Shown one piece after another: positions 8,926-18,118 of a DNA stretch of 55,392 nt. The notes beneath the pieces are model-generated. The model saw only the letters and a program-made list of their open reading frames with translations. It did not search any database and was not told where the DNA came from. Made by a program: the position numbers and the translations under genes. Where the stretch lies: contig NZ_MKTR01000030.1 in the NCBI RefSeq assembly GCF_001898325.1, positions 1-55,392 on the forward strand, written 5' to 3'. Origin of the DNA: Microbacterium sp. 67-17. Lineage in GTDB: Bacteria; Actinomycetota; Actinomycetes; Actinomycetales; Microbacteriaceae. Within the stretch, counting starts at the first letter, position 1, and each line of letters opens with the position of its first letter.

Positions 8926-10086
8926 ATGACGCTCGGCTTTGCGACATCCGCTCGCTCCTCCGTCGGCCTGGAGTGGGAGCTCATGCTCGCCGACCGCAGC
9001 ACGGGTGACCTTGCCGGCCGGGCTCCCGAGGTCCTCGATGAACTCGCGCCCACGATTGAGCTCGAGCGTTTTTCGCTCACAAGCGAACTGCTCACCAACA
9101 CGGTGGAGGTGACCAGCGGGATCGGGTCGACCGTGGCCGAAGCAGCCGAAGACATGGTGGACGGCATCCGCGCCCTGCGGACAGCGACCGAGCCGCGAGA
9201 CCTCGACCTGCTGTGCGCCGGCTCCCATCCGTTCGCGCAATGGTATGACCAGGAGGTCACCAACAAGACGCGATACCAGGCACTCATCGAGCGAACCCAG
9301 TGGTGGGGTCGGAACATGATGATCTGGGGCATCCATATCCATGTGGGTGTCGAGGACGTCAACAAGGTCATGCCACTCATCCGTGCCCTGTCGACCTATC
9401 TCCCCCACCTTCAGGCGCTATCGGCGTCGAGTCCCTTCTGGGCAGGAGACCGAACCGGCTATGCCTCGAACCGGGCGCTCGTCTTCCAGCAGCTCCCCAC
9501 CGCGGGCCTGCCGTGGCTGCTCGATGACTGGGAGAGCTTCGAGGCGTACCTGGGTGACATGGTGAGCACCGGCGTCATGGCCGACGCGACCGAGGTCCGG
9601 TGGGACATCCGACCCGCACCGCGCTGGGGAACGATCGAGGTGCGCGCCTGCGACGGGATGTCGACCCTGCCCGAGCTTGCAGCGGTCGCCGCCCTCGTCC
9701 AGGTGTTGGTGGAGCACTTCTCGCGGCGACTGGACGACGGGGAGGACCTGCCCGGGATCCAGCCCTGGTTCATCAGGGAGAACAAGTGGCGCGCTGCCAG
9801 GTACGGCCTGGATGCCGAGATCATCGTCGACCGTCAGGGAACACTTGCGCCCGTTCGCCAGCATCTGCGCGAGGTCCTCGACGATCTCGCCGAGATCTCC
9901 GTCGAGCTCAAGTGCGCCAAAGAATTCGCCGGAGTCGAGCAGATCCTCGCCAGCGGAGCGAGCTACGAGCGGCAACTGCGGGTCGCGGACGAGAACGGTG
10001 GCGACCTGCGAGCGGTAGTGCGACACCTTGTGACGGAGTTCCGTGACGGGCCGACCCTGCGCGACCATCTGAACGCCCTGCGTTAG
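8926..10086 (+). CDS. ybdK: YbdK-type glutamate-cysteine ligase family protein
   Basis: This 386-residue carboxylate-amine ligase belongs to the GCS2 (YbdK) family. It begins SSVGLEWELMLADRSTG, with the Glu of VGLEWE contributing to the metal/ATP site. It also has WGRNMMIWGIHIHVGVED, RWDIRPAPRWGTIEVRACDG and ENKWRAARYGLDA. In vitro, YbdK relatives form gamma-glutamylcysteine weakly. The natural substrate is uncertain, and in a mycothiol-using actinomycete a glutathione role is not expected. The ATG at 8926 was selected because similarity starts there. It is followed 10 bp later by a methyltransferase-like membrane gene. Confidence 0.85.
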   Translation: MTLGFATSARSSVGLEWELMLADRSTGDLAGRAPEVLDELAPTIELERFSLTSELLTNTVEVTSGIGSTVAEAAEDMVDGIRALRTATEPRDLDLLCAGSHPFAQWYDQEVTNKTRYQALIERTQWWGRNMMIWGIHIHVGVEDVNKVMPLIRALSTYLPHLQALSASSPFWAGDRTGYASNRALVFQQLPTAGLPWLLDDWESFEAYLGDMVSTGVMADATEVRWDIRPAPRWGTIEVRACDGMSTLPELAAVAALVQVLVEHFSRRLDDGEDLPGIQPWFIRENKWRAARYGLDAEIIVDRQGTLAPVRQHLREVLDDLAEISVELKCAKEFAGVEQILASGASYERQLRVADENGGDLRAVVRHLVTEFRDGPTLRDHLNALR

Positions 10087-10096
10087 GCAGCAGACT

Positions 10097-10555
10097 GTGA
10101 CTGTGCGTCATCGCTCCGACTGGCTCGTTTTCGCGCAGTTCGTGCTGCTCGCTCTTCTCCTCCTGCCGGGCGAACCGCTCTGGGGCGCTCCGTGGCTCAC
10201 CGTCGCTGCCGTGGCGGTCGGTGTCGTCGGAGTTGCTCTGGCCATCGCGGGGATCGCCGCTCTCGGGCGCGACATCGTGCCTTGGGTAGCGCCGAAAGAC
10301 GATGCCTCTCTCCGTACCGACGGCGTCTTCCGGTTCACGCGCAATCCCGTCTACCTCGGCATCCTTGTCGGCTCCCTGGGCTGGGTCGCGTGGCGGGGCC
10401 GCGTCGAGCTCCTCCTTGTGTGGGCGTTGCTTGCCGCGGTCCTTGTCACGAAGGCGCACGTCGAGCAGAGGTTCCTCCTCGAGGCGTTCGGCGATGACTA
10501 TCGGCAGTACGCGAGGCGCACTCCCCTGATTCTCTGGGGCCGCGGCATCCGGTGA
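10097..10555 (+). CDS. Isoprenylcysteine carboxylmethyltransferase family membrane protein
   Basis: This 152-residue protein has about four membrane segments and the ICMT/PEMT-like cytosolic motif GVFRFTRNPVYLGILVG. It ends with the conserved EQRFLLEAFGDDYRQYARR. Family members methylate lipid-linked or small-molecule carboxylates or amines at the membrane using S-adenosylmethionine. The bacterial substrates are mostly unknown. It begins at GTG (10097) 10 bp after the YbdK-type gene, so the two are probably cotranscribed. Confidence 0.8.
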   Translation: MTVRHRSDWLVFAQFVLLALLLLPGEPLWGAPWLTVAAVAVGVVGVALAIAGIAALGRDIVPWVAPKDDASLRTDGVFRFTRNPVYLGILVGSLGWVAWRGRVELLLVWALLAAVLVTKAHVEQRFLLEAFGDDYRQYARRTPLILWGRGIR

Positions 10556-10565
10556 GCCCGCGCGA

Positions 10566-12341
10566 TCACCACGACATCCGGCGTTGACGCTCACCGGCGC
10601 TGCGCTCCTCCCGCTCCTCCGGGGTGAGTTCGACCTCCGACTCTTCGTCGGCGGATGGCTCCTCGGGCGGCACCGGATCGGGATGCCCCGCGGGGCCGGC
10701 GTGTGGCGCAGCGAACCGGGACGTGCCGTGCTCGGTCTTCTCCCAGTAGTGCGGCCTGGTGACCAGCTGCCACAGAGCCTTGTACGCGGCAATCGAGTGC
10801 AGGATCCAGAACAGGGGCTTCAGGAGAGCCCACGGCACGAGTCCGAAAAGCCCCCGCTTGTACGGCCCCATCATGTTCATGTAGATCAGCAGGGAGTAGC
10901 CGAGCAGGAAGTTCAGGGCGCTCAATACGATCACGATCGGCGGAACCTCGACCGGAACGACGTAGAACGGCAACGCAAGGGCGAGCACGAGCAGGATCGC
11001 GAACGGGATCACGCTCAGGAACGTGAAGGGTGTGCCGGCGATCAGGAGCGCGAACGCAGCGAACCGGCGGAGGCCGATCCGGCGGATCAGCGCTATGGGC
11101 TGCCGCGAGTGGACCAGGGCCGTCTGCATATATCCCTTGATCCACCGGCTGCGTTGTTTGATGAACTGCGGAATGCGCGAGGTCGCCTCCTCCATCGTCG
11201 TGGCATCGACGACACCAACGCGGTAGCCGAGCGCACTGGCGCGGATGCCGAGGTCGGCGTCCTCGGTGACGTTGTAGGGGTCCCATCCTCCGAGGCGCCG
11301 CAGCGCCGTCATCCGGAAGTGGTTCGATGTCCCCCCGAGCGGGATGGGGAGGTCCGAGTCTTCGAGGCCCATGAGCATGTAGTCGAACCATGCCCCGTAC
11401 TCGAGGGTGAACAGGCGGGTGAGGGCGTTCTCGCGGGCGTTGAAGTAGTTGAGCGACGCCTGAACGACGGCCGTCGATTCGTCGGTGCGCGAGAACACGA
11501 TGACCGCCTTCTTCAGCTGGTCGGGTTCAGGCGCATCTTCGGCATCGAAGATCACGAGGAACTCGCCACGCGCCAGCTCGAGGCCGACGTTGCACGCGCG
11601 TGGCTTGGTCTGTGGCACTCCGGCAGGTATGGGCACGACGATGAAGTGCTCCGGGACTGCTGAGCGGGCGATCGCCGCCCGGGTCGCGTCATCGCCCTCT
11701 TCGACGAGGATCAGCACCTCGAGGCGGTCACGCGGATAGTCCAGACGCCCGAGATTCGTCATGAGCTGGGCGACGACCTTCTCTTCGCGAAAGACCGGCA
11801 CCAACACGGTGTAGAACGGCAGCTCGTCCTCCTCGAGCATCGCCAGCTCGAACCGCGACACCTTGTTCACCAGGTCGTAGCGGGATCCCCGGAAGGCGAC
11901 GACGAACTTGAAGAGGACGCTCGCCAGGAAGAAGAGATTGATGGCGGCGAGGATCACGACAAGTGTCACTCCGGTCAGCAGGACTGCACCGAGCACCGCG
12001 ACGCTGGCCACAATCGCGAAACCGATCACCTGGCCGCGCGAGAGTACGGTGCGCGCCGAACGCACCGGATTCGCGTTGGCGAGCCCATCTGCCGCCTCGG
12101 CAGCGAACTCTGCCGCGAACACCTCGATCACGGCGTCGACGATGAACTGCTGACTTACCGGCACGACTTCGATCGGCGCCCCGAGATCGTCTGAGATCGC
12201 TTCCTCCTGCGTGGGGTTCAGCTCGCGGGACGCGCCGACCAGAATCGTGCCGTCCTCGCCGGCCGCGAGCGGAATCCATCCCTCGCGGGCGTAGACCGCG
12301 CGAAACCCGACATCCAGGAGGCTCACATCGATGTCTGTCAT
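10566..12341 (-). CDS. Processive family 2 glycosyltransferase, membrane-bound
   Basis: This is a 591-residue protein. Residues 1-100 form a soluble N-terminal region resembling the type II secretion GspE N-terminal fold (VYAREGWIPLAAGEDGTILVGAS). Two membrane helices follow, then a cellulose-synthase-like GT2 domain with TVLVPVFREE, FDAEDAPEPD (the D.D site), VTEDADLGIRA (TED) and the processivity motif QRSRW. More membrane helices follow, then an acidic/Arg-rich tail. This layout fits an inner-membrane polysaccharide polymerase. The polymer is unknown. The ATG at 12339-12341 overlaps the stop of the upstream membrane gene (ATGA). Confidence 0.85.
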   Translation of the reverse strand: MTDIDVSLLDVGFRAVYAREGWIPLAAGEDGTILVGASRELNPTQEEAISDDLGAPIEVVPVSQQFIVDAVIEVFAAEFAAEAADGLANANPVRSARTVLSRGQVIGFAIVASVAVLGAVLLTGVTLVVILAAINLFFLASVLFKFVVAFRGSRYDLVNKVSRFELAMLEEDELPFYTVLVPVFREEKVVAQLMTNLGRLDYPRDRLEVLILVEEGDDATRAAIARSAVPEHFIVVPIPAGVPQTKPRACNVGLELARGEFLVIFDAEDAPEPDQLKKAVIVFSRTDESTAVVQASLNYFNARENALTRLFTLEYGAWFDYMLMGLEDSDLPIPLGGTSNHFRMTALRRLGGWDPYNVTEDADLGIRASALGYRVGVVDATTMEEATSRIPQFIKQRSRWIKGYMQTALVHSRQPIALIRRIGLRRFAAFALLIAGTPFTFLSVIPFAILLVLALALPFYVVPVEVPPIVIVLSALNFLLGYSLLIYMNMMGPYKRGLFGLVPWALLKPLFWILHSIAAYKALWQLVTRPHYWEKTEHGTSRFAAPHAGPAGHPDPVPPEEPSADEESEVELTPEEREERSAGERQRRMSW

Positions 12342-13522
12342 CCGTTGCCCCCGCTGGGCGAAGTGATACCGAACCCGGTGAAGACGACCGACCACTCCTG
12401 GGCTTCGGGAAGTCGCGAGGCGACAACCCACCCGACGATGCCGACGAGAACCGAACACATCACGACGATCGCCGCGTGCTGCGCCGGCGACTCGGTCGGC
12501 AGGATGGCGACCGAAATATGCACGAGCAGATAGGCGAGTGCTGCAGCAGCGATCAGCGGCGAACCCACCAGAACGCCGGCCAGAGCACCCACCGCGATCA
12601 GCAGCATCATGACTCCCGAGCGCGCGAAGCCGAAGACGCCGGCGGTGATCGCGACGACGAGCACGGGAGCCAGGTACAGCACGAGCGGCTCGCTGAGCGG
12701 ATCCGAGACCAGCGCCTCGATCGCGCGGGCGGCACTTGTCGTGTCGGTACGGAGGAAGGTCAGCGGGCCGGAGCCGATGATCACGCCGGCAAGGGCAAGC
12801 GCGACGGTGACGGCAACAGTCGGAAACGCGACGATTACCGCGTTGGCAGCGCGCGCCTGTGGGCGGGAATGGATGAGCAGAGTTCCCACGATCGCGACGG
12901 TGAGGACGAGAGGAATGGCCCGCACATCGGTCATCGCCGCTGCCCCGAGCAGCAGCCCCGCACGAAACCCCGCCTGGGTGTTGGCGAGATTCTCAAAACG
13001 CACGATGTCGATGAGCCCGAAGCCGAAGAGGACGACAGCGCCGAACATCGTGATGTCGGTTGCAGAGAGCAGCACGAAGACCGGCGAGATCAGCAGAGAG
13101 ACCAGCACGACGAGGCGAATGATGCCGTGCAGCCCGCGGCGGAACATCGCCTGATCAAGGCCCTGAAGGAAGAAGCCTCCGAGCAGTGCCCCGGCGAGGG
13201 CGAGGAGCAACTCCGAGGGAAGGACCACGGCCGGCAGTGTGCCCAGCGGCGGCGAGAAGGTCGTGAGGAGCTGCCCGAAATCCGCTGCACCTGCGCCGTC
13301 GCGGACACGGGCTAGGAGCGACTGATTGGCAGTGTCGTGCCACGGCTCGGGAGCCAGCAGCGCGTAGCGCACGACGACGATGACCAGAGGGAGAGCGAGG
13401 ATGCCGCGCATTGTCCAGCGCAGCCACGTGCGCCGAGGATAGGGCGGCAGGACACCTGCGGGACTCTCCAGGAAGCGCGGCACATCGCGATCGAACAGGT
13501 GCTGGCCGCTGAGCACGGACAT
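12338..13522 (-). CDS. Polytopic membrane protein coupled to the glycosyltransferase
   Basis: This 394-residue hydrophobic protein has roughly nine to ten membrane segments, for example GILALPLVIVVVRYALL, LLLALAGALLGGFFLQGL and IIRLVVLVSLLISPVFVLL. No catalytic motif or confident family was recognised. It begins MSVLSGQHLFDRDVPRFLES, with a cytosolic basic stretch (YPRRTWLRWTMR). Its stop overlaps the start of the processive GT2 gene, so the two are translationally coupled. It may be an export or assembly partner in polysaccharide synthesis, but that is inference from position. Confidence 0.75.
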   Translation of the reverse strand: MSVLSGQHLFDRDVPRFLESPAGVLPPYPRRTWLRWTMRGILALPLVIVVVRYALLAPEPWHDTANQSLLARVRDGAGAADFGQLLTTFSPPLGTLPAVVLPSELLLALAGALLGGFFLQGLDQAMFRRGLHGIIRLVVLVSLLISPVFVLLSATDITMFGAVVLFGFGLIDIVRFENLANTQAGFRAGLLLGAAAMTDVRAIPLVLTVAIVGTLLIHSRPQARAANAVIVAFPTVAVTVALALAGVIIGSGPLTFLRTDTTSAARAIEALVSDPLSEPLVLYLAPVLVVAITAGVFGFARSGVMMLLIAVGALAGVLVGSPLIAAAALAYLLVHISVAILPTESPAQHAAIVVMCSVLVGIVGWVVASRLPEAQEWSVVFTGFGITSPSGGNG

Positions 13523-13620
13523 TCTCGGTTCCGCTCGCCGATGAAGACAGATGACGTGCGGATTGTAGCGAAAGCGCCGGCCCGTGGCGAGGCGTCAACG
13601 CCGCGATGTCAGCGCGGGCG

Positions 13621-15189
13621 TCAGTTCTTGCCGAGCATCTTCTGGAGCTCGGCAAGATCAGCCTCGCTCGGCGCCTGCGATCCGCCGCCCAGTCCGAAGC
13701 CCGAGCCGGTCGGCGTTGCATTCTGCGTCGTGAGCCCGGCGTTCTCGGCGGCACGCTTTGCGGGATTACCCGAGCGAGAACCCTGACGCGCCTTCTGTGC
13801 CTTGGATTGCTTGCCGCGCTTAGCCGATGCACCGGGCCGACCGCCCCCGGGGACCGGACCCATACCGGGGATGTTGGGAACACCGCCGCGCGCGACGGTC
13901 TTCATCATCTTCGCCGCCTGGTCGAACCGCTGCACCAGCTGATTGACATCGGTGACTGTCATCCCCGAGCCGCGCGCGATACGCAGGCGCCGCGATCCGT
14001 TCAGAATCTTCGGGTTGCGCCGCTCCCCCGGGGTCATCGACCGGATGATGGCCTCGGTGCGGTCGATCTCGCGCTCGTCGAAGTCGTCGAGCTGCTGCTT
14101 CATCTGCCCCATGCCCGGGAGCATCCCGAGCATCTTCTTCATCGAGCCCATCTTCTTGAGCTGCTGCATCTGCTCAAGGAAGTCTTCGAGCGTGAACTGC
14201 TCCGTCGCGAGCTTCTCGGCCATCTTGGCCGCCTCGGCCTCGTCGAAGGCGCTCTGAGCCTGTTCGATGAGGGTGAGGATGTCGCCGAGGTCCAGAATGC
14301 GGCTTGCCATCCGGTCGGGGTGGAACGGCTCGACGTCATCAAGCCCTTCGCCAGTGGACGCGAAGATGATGGGACGGCCGGTGACGGATGCAACGGACAG
14401 TGCCGCACCGCCGCGCGAGTCACCGTCGAGCTTCGAAAGCACGACCCCCGTGAAGTCGACGCCCTCCTGGAACGCCTTCGCCGTGTTCACGGCGTCCTGA
14501 CCGGTCAGTGCGTCGATGACGAAGAGCACCTCGTCGGGGTCAGTCGCCTTCCGGATGTCGGCAGCCTGCTTCATGAGTTCGGCATCCACACCGAGCCGGC
14601 CGGCGGTGTCGATGATCACGATGTCGTGCTGCTTCTGCTTCGCGTACTCGACGCCGTCTTTGGCGACTTTGACGGGGTTTCCGACGCCGTTGCCCGGCTC
14701 GGGTGCGTAGATCGCGGCTCCGGCCCGCTCGGCGACGACCTGGAGCTGGTTCACGGCGTTCGGGCGCTGGAGGTCACACGCGACAAGAAGCGGCGTGTGC
14801 CCATCCTTCTCGAGCATCCTCGCGAGCTTTCCCGCGAACGTCGTCTTTCCCGATCCCTGCAGGCCCGCCAGCATGATGACAGTCGGGGCCGTCTTGGCGA
14901 ACTGCAGTCGCCGCTGCTGTCCACCGAGGATGCCGATGAGCTCCTCGTTGACAATCTGCACAACCTGCTGGGCAGGGTTGAGGGCGCGATTGACCTCGTC
15001 ACCGAGCGCGCGTTCGCGCACCTTCGCGGTGAACTCCTTCACCACAGGCAGTGCGACGTCGGCATCGAGCAGCGCGCGCCGGATCTCACGGACGGTCCCG
15101 TCGACATCCGCGGGCGTGAGCTTGCCCTTGGTACGGAGGTTGCGGAAGGTTTCGGTAAGGCGATCCGAGAGCGTGCCAAAGGTTGCCAT
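13621..15189 (-). CDS. ffh: Signal recognition particle protein Ffh (SRP54)
   Basis: This 522-residue GTPase binds signal sequences and 4.5S RNA and delivers ribosomes to FtsY. The NG domain shows GLQGSGKTTFAGKLA (G1), DTAGRLGVDAELM (G3), SKLDGDSRGGAALSV and the GQDAV box. The methionine-rich M domain follows (EQMQQLKKMGSMKKMLGML, GMTVTDVNQLVQRFD). The C-terminal basic/Gly-rich tail is variable. The ATG at 15187-15189 agrees with the family N-terminus (MATFGTLSDRLTETFRNL). Confidence 0.96.
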   Translation of the reverse strand: MATFGTLSDRLTETFRNLRTKGKLTPADVDGTVREIRRALLDADVALPVVKEFTAKVRERALGDEVNRALNPAQQVVQIVNEELIGILGGQQRRLQFAKTAPTVIMLAGLQGSGKTTFAGKLARMLEKDGHTPLLVACDLQRPNAVNQLQVVAERAGAAIYAPEPGNGVGNPVKVAKDGVEYAKQKQHDIVIIDTAGRLGVDAELMKQAADIRKATDPDEVLFVIDALTGQDAVNTAKAFQEGVDFTGVVLSKLDGDSRGGAALSVASVTGRPIIFASTGEGLDDVEPFHPDRMASRILDLGDILTLIEQAQSAFDEAEAAKMAEKLATEQFTLEDFLEQMQQLKKMGSMKKMLGMLPGMGQMKQQLDDFDEREIDRTEAIIRSMTPGERRNPKILNGSRRLRIARGSGMTVTDVNQLVQRFDQAAKMMKTVARGGVPNIPGMGPVPGGGRPGASAKRGKQSKAQKARQGSRSGNPAKRAAENAGLTTQNATPTGSGFGLGGGSQAPSEADLAELQKMLGKN

Positions 15190-15224
15190 GATCGTCCGAT
15201 TCTACGTGAGGGTGCCCTGCGGGA

Positions 15225-15785
15225 TCAGCGAAGTACGCCCAGAGCGCGACCGAGCAGATCGTCGAGCCGCTCACGCCCCGCACCGGCGAGCGCCCAGGCG
15301 CGCAGCGCAGCGATGACAGCCCCCGCATAGGCAGCTGCATGTACTTCGGCTGCGAGCGCCTCCTCCCCCGTGCGGCGCAGGTAGGGACTGATCGCAGCGG
15401 CAATGCGCCACTGGCGCGTCGCCATCTCCTGCGTGAGCTCGGGAACGATCCCCATGGCGTCCGAGTTCACGAGCGCGAGCGCCAGTGCATCGGGGGTGAA
15501 CCGCGAGAAGGCCTCACGCACGGCATCCGCCACGACCGCGGCCGGCTGCGATGACGGGCACGCAGCGGCGAGGAACGCGTCCAAGAACCCGATCCTCTCG
15601 TCCAGGCCCGACCAGAAGACTTCGGACTTCGACTCGAAGTAGTTGAAGAAGCTCGAACGGCTCACTCCAACCCGGCGAGCGATGTGTGCGACAGTCGTGC
15701 GCTCGTATCCCTGTTCGAGAAATAGTTCGCACGCCGCTTCAGCGATCAACTCCCGCGATACCGCGTGTGGTCGTCCTCCCGACAT
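15225..15785 (-). CDS. TetR family transcriptional regulator
   Basis: This protein of about 186 residues has an N-terminal DNA-binding domain (AACELFLEQGYERTTVAHIA, then RVGVSRSSFFNYFESKSEVF). The second stretch is the recognition helix plus the usual F-NYF-SK segment. The C-terminal ligand-binding domain gives no ligand clue. The ATG at 15783-15785 is the natural start, although the frame is open far upstream on the other side of lipB. It is divergent from lipB over 78 bp, and that interval carries a TetR-like palindrome. Autorepression and possible control of lipBA are therefore likely inferences. Confidence 0.88.
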   Translation of the reverse strand: MSGGRPHAVSRELIAEAACELFLEQGYERTTVAHIARRVGVSRSSFFNYFESKSEVFWSGLDERIGFLDAFLAAACPSSQPAAVVADAVREAFSRFTPDALALALVNSDAMGIVPELTQEMATRQWRIAAAISPYLRRTGEEALAAEVHAAAYAGAVIAALRAWALAGAGRERLDDLLGRALGVLR

Positions 15786-15824
15786 GGAGGAAGGGTACAC
15801 GCTCGGTGTTGCCAGGATCCGGCG

Positions 15825-15849
15825 TATTGTTAGACGGAGTCCAATAACA
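15825..15849. promoter_or_regulatory. Probable TetR operator between tetR and lipB
   Basis: An imperfect palindrome has arms tattgttagac and gtccaataaca around a central gga. Eight of 11 positions are symmetric, with the inner 6-mers TTAGAC/GTCCAA. It lies 14 bp before the lipB GTG and about 40 bp before the regulator's ATG, where it could block both divergent promoters. Confidence 0.55.
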
Positions 15850-15863
15850 CGCCGGAGGCTTTC

Positions 15864-16502
15864 GTGATCGATGTCGTGGTGGCGGGTCTGTCTCCCGCGA
15901 CGGTGCCATATCTGGACGGCTGGGAGATGCAACGCCGCATCCATCGCGAGGTCGTCGCAGGTTCTCGCCCCGACACGCTCATCCTGCTCGAACACGACCC
16001 GGTCTACACGGCGGGCAAGCGTACGCAGGCGCACGAACGACCCACCGATGGGACGCCGGTGATCGACGTAGACCGCGGCGGCAAGATCACCTGGCACGGC
16101 CCAGGGCAGCTCGTCGGTTATCCGATCCTGCGACTTGCCGATCCGATCGATGTCGTCGCTCACGTGAGGCGTCTGGAGCGGCTGCTCATCTCCGTCCTCT
16201 CTCAGCACGGCGTCGAGGGGTACCAGGTCGAGGGCCGCAGTGGTGTCTGGGTTCGCAGACCCCTGTCCGTAGACAAGGTCGCGGCCATCGGGGTGCGGGT
16301 GGAGAAGGGCGTGACGATGCACGGCTTCGCGATCAACTGCGACAACACGCTCGCAGGTTTCCGCGGGATCATCCCCTGCGGGATCACGGATGCCGGCGTC
16401 ACGACCGTGAGCGAGGTTACCGGCGCGTCGGTGGCCCCGGCAGACATTCTGGCCACCGTCGTCGAACAGTTCGAGCGAGAGTATGCGGAGGTTGCGGCAT
16501 GA
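15864..16502 (+). CDS. lipB: Octanoyl-[acyl carrier protein]:protein N-octanoyltransferase
   Basis: This 212-residue enzyme transfers octanoate from acyl carrier protein to lipoyl domains, the first step of lipoate synthesis. The motifs are [18 protein letters not shown] (substrate tunnel), [11 protein letters not shown], the catalytic lysine segment [20 protein letters not shown], and the catalytic cysteine in [11 protein letters not shown]. The start is GTG at 15864 with cggagg about 6 nt upstream. It overlaps lipA by 4 bp (ATGA). The nearby palindrome suggests control by the divergent TetR protein. Confidence 0.95.
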   Translation: MIDVVVAGLSPATVPYLDGWEMQRRIHREVVAGSRPDTLILLEHDPVYTAGKRTQAHERPTDGTPVIDVDRGGKITWHGPGQLVGYPILRLADPIDVVAHVRRLERLLISVLSQHGVEGYQVEGRSGVWVRRPLSVDKVAAIGVRVEKGVTMHGFAINCDNTLAGFRGIIPCGITDAGVTTVSEVTGASVAPADILATVVEQFEREYAEVAA

Positions 16503-17545
16503 GTGCGTGCGGGACAGGATCGACCGGCGATGGAGCCCTCAGCGGAGCGCAGACCGCCCCGGAGGGCAGAAAACTCCTGCGACTCGAGATCCGCAACGCG
16601 CAGACGCCCATCGAGCGCAAGCCCGAGTGGATTCGCACGAAAGCCAAGATGGGCCCGGAGTACACCCAGCTGCAGCATCTGGTGAAAGACGAGGGTCTTC
16701 ACACGGTGTGCCAAGAGGCTGGCTGCCCGAACATCTATGAGTGCTGGGAAGACCGCGAGGCGACCTTCCTCATCGGTGGATCCCAGTGCACGCGCCGCTG
16801 CGACTTCTGCCAGATCGACACGGGCAAGCCCGCGGCCTACGACACCGACGAACCGCGACGGGTTGCCGAGAGCGTGCAGCGCATGCAGCTGCGCTACGCA
16901 ACGGTCACGTGCGTCGCCCGCGACGATCTTCCCGATGGAGGCGCCTGGCTCAACGCCGAGACCGTGCGGCAGATTCACGCCGTGAACCCCGGTACCGGTG
17001 TCGAACTGCTCGCGACCGACTTCAACGGCGAGCCCACCCTTCTCGACGAGGTGTTCGCGGCGCGCCCGGAGGTCTTCGCTCACAACGTCGAGACGGTGCC
17101 GCGGATCTTCAAGCGCATCCGCCCAGCGTTCCGCTACGAGCGCTCGCTCGACGTGCTCACACAGGCTCGGGTGGCGGGGCTGATCACCAAGTCGAACCTG
17201 ATCCTCGGGATGGGTGAGGAGCCCGAAGAGGTCGTGCAGGCCCTTCACGATCTCCACGAAGCGGGAACCGACATCATCACGATCACGCAGTACCTGCGAC
17301 CGTCCCCGCGCCATCTTCCGGTCGCGCGCTGGGTCAAGCCCGACGAGTTCGTGGCCTTCAAGGAGGAAGCTGAGCGGATCGGATTCCTCGGGGTACTGGC
17401 GGGGCCGCTCGTGCGTTCGTCCTACCGGGCCGGCAGACTGTGGGCACAGTCGATGCTCTCGAAGGGACGGCAGATCCCCGAGAACCTCTCCCATCTCGCC
17501 GATGACATCGCGCGGGAGGGCCTGAGCTTCGCTCAAGCCGTGTGA
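16499..17545 (+). CDS. lipA: Lipoyl synthase
   Basis: This 348-residue radical-SAM enzyme inserts two sulfurs into the octanoyl chain. Both iron-sulfur sites are visible: the auxiliary cluster cysteines in [12 protein letters not shown] and the radical-SAM CxxxCxxC in CTRRCDFC. The C-terminal [10 protein letters not shown] carries the conserved RSSY serine that coordinates the auxiliary cluster. It is translationally coupled to lipB. Length and motifs are complete. Confidence 0.96.
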   Translation: MSACGTGSTGDGALSGAQTAPEGRKLLRLEIRNAQTPIERKPEWIRTKAKMGPEYTQLQHLVKDEGLHTVCQEAGCPNIYECWEDREATFLIGGSQCTRRCDFCQIDTGKPAAYDTDEPRRVAESVQRMQLRYATVTCVARDDLPDGGAWLNAETVRQIHAVNPGTGVELLATDFNGEPTLLDEVFAARPEVFAHNVETVPRIFKRIRPAFRYERSLDVLTQARVAGLITKSNLILGMGEEPEEVVQALHDLHEAGTDIITITQYLRPSPRHLPVARWVKPDEFVAFKEEAERIGFLGVLAGPLVRSSYRAGRLWAQSMLSKGRQIPENLSHLADDIAREGLSFAQAV

Positions 17546-17561
17546 ATCGGGCGGTCGCGAG

Positions 17562-18062
17562 TCAGTCCGCGCTCGTGACCGAGAGAACGGTGCCGTCCGA
17601 GGCGATGTTCACGAGGAGCACGTCGTCCGTGGCGTCCGGATCGAGTGCGTACTCGAGCACGGCAAAGGGATCGGATCCGCCGTGCTCATCGGCGAGGATC
17701 GTCATGCTCATCAGTTGCAGGGCACGGATGACGTCGATGTGGGTGTCTCCCGAAACGTCGACAAGGAACGACTCCAACTCCTCGCCCAGTATTTCCTGCT
17801 GCTGCAGGATGTACTCGGTCACCTCGCTCGTGCGCTCGCTCAGCTGCGACACCATCGCCTCGCGAGCGATCCGATCGATCGTCTCGAGAGAAGAGATGAG
17901 ACTTGCGGCAACGTCGAGCGCGGCCGGCGAGACGTCGTCTTGGTCGGGCGCAGTCAGATCGACGGTGACCGACTGATCTGCGAACTCCACGTTCTCAGAC
18001 CAGAAAATCGAACCGTCGGGGCCAGATTCCAGCAGGCCGAAGAAGTCGTGCTCGATCGCCAT
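17562..18062 (-). CDS. DUF2004-like hypothetical protein
   Basis: This is a 166-residue acidic soluble protein. It begins MAIEHDFFGLLESGPDG, continues WSENVEFADQSVTVDLTAP, and has a helical middle (AREAMVSQLSERTSEVTEYI). This resembles the DUF2004 family as remembered, a domain of unknown function. There is no signal peptide or membrane segment. It lies alone between the convergent lipA and ftsY. No function is proposed. Confidence 0.7.
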   Translation of the reverse strand: MAIEHDFFGLLESGPDGSIFWSENVEFADQSVTVDLTAPDQDDVSPAALDVAASLISSLETIDRIAREAMVSQLSERTSEVTEYILQQQEILGEELESFLVDVSGDTHIDVIRALQLMSMTILADEHGGSDPFAVLEYALDPDATDDVLLVNIASDGTVLSVTSAD

Positions 18063-18118
18063 ATCCCCATGAAACCAGCCTCAGGGGCAGACCGATAGTC
18101 CTAGCGCCCGGCGCGGCG

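Noticed and set aside
8926..10086. Assignment as EgtA or GshA
   Set aside because: There is no ergothioneine or glutathione gene context, and the sequence features fit the YbdK branch.
13606..15330. Plus-strand open frame of 574 codons
   Set aside because: It is the antisense shadow of ffh.
15786..16322. N-terminal extension of the TetR frame
   Set aside because: It runs through lipB antisense, whereas TetR similarity starts at the ATG at 15783-15785.
16202..17536. Minus-strand open frame of 444 codons
   Set aside because: It is the antisense shadow of lipA and the lipB 3' end.
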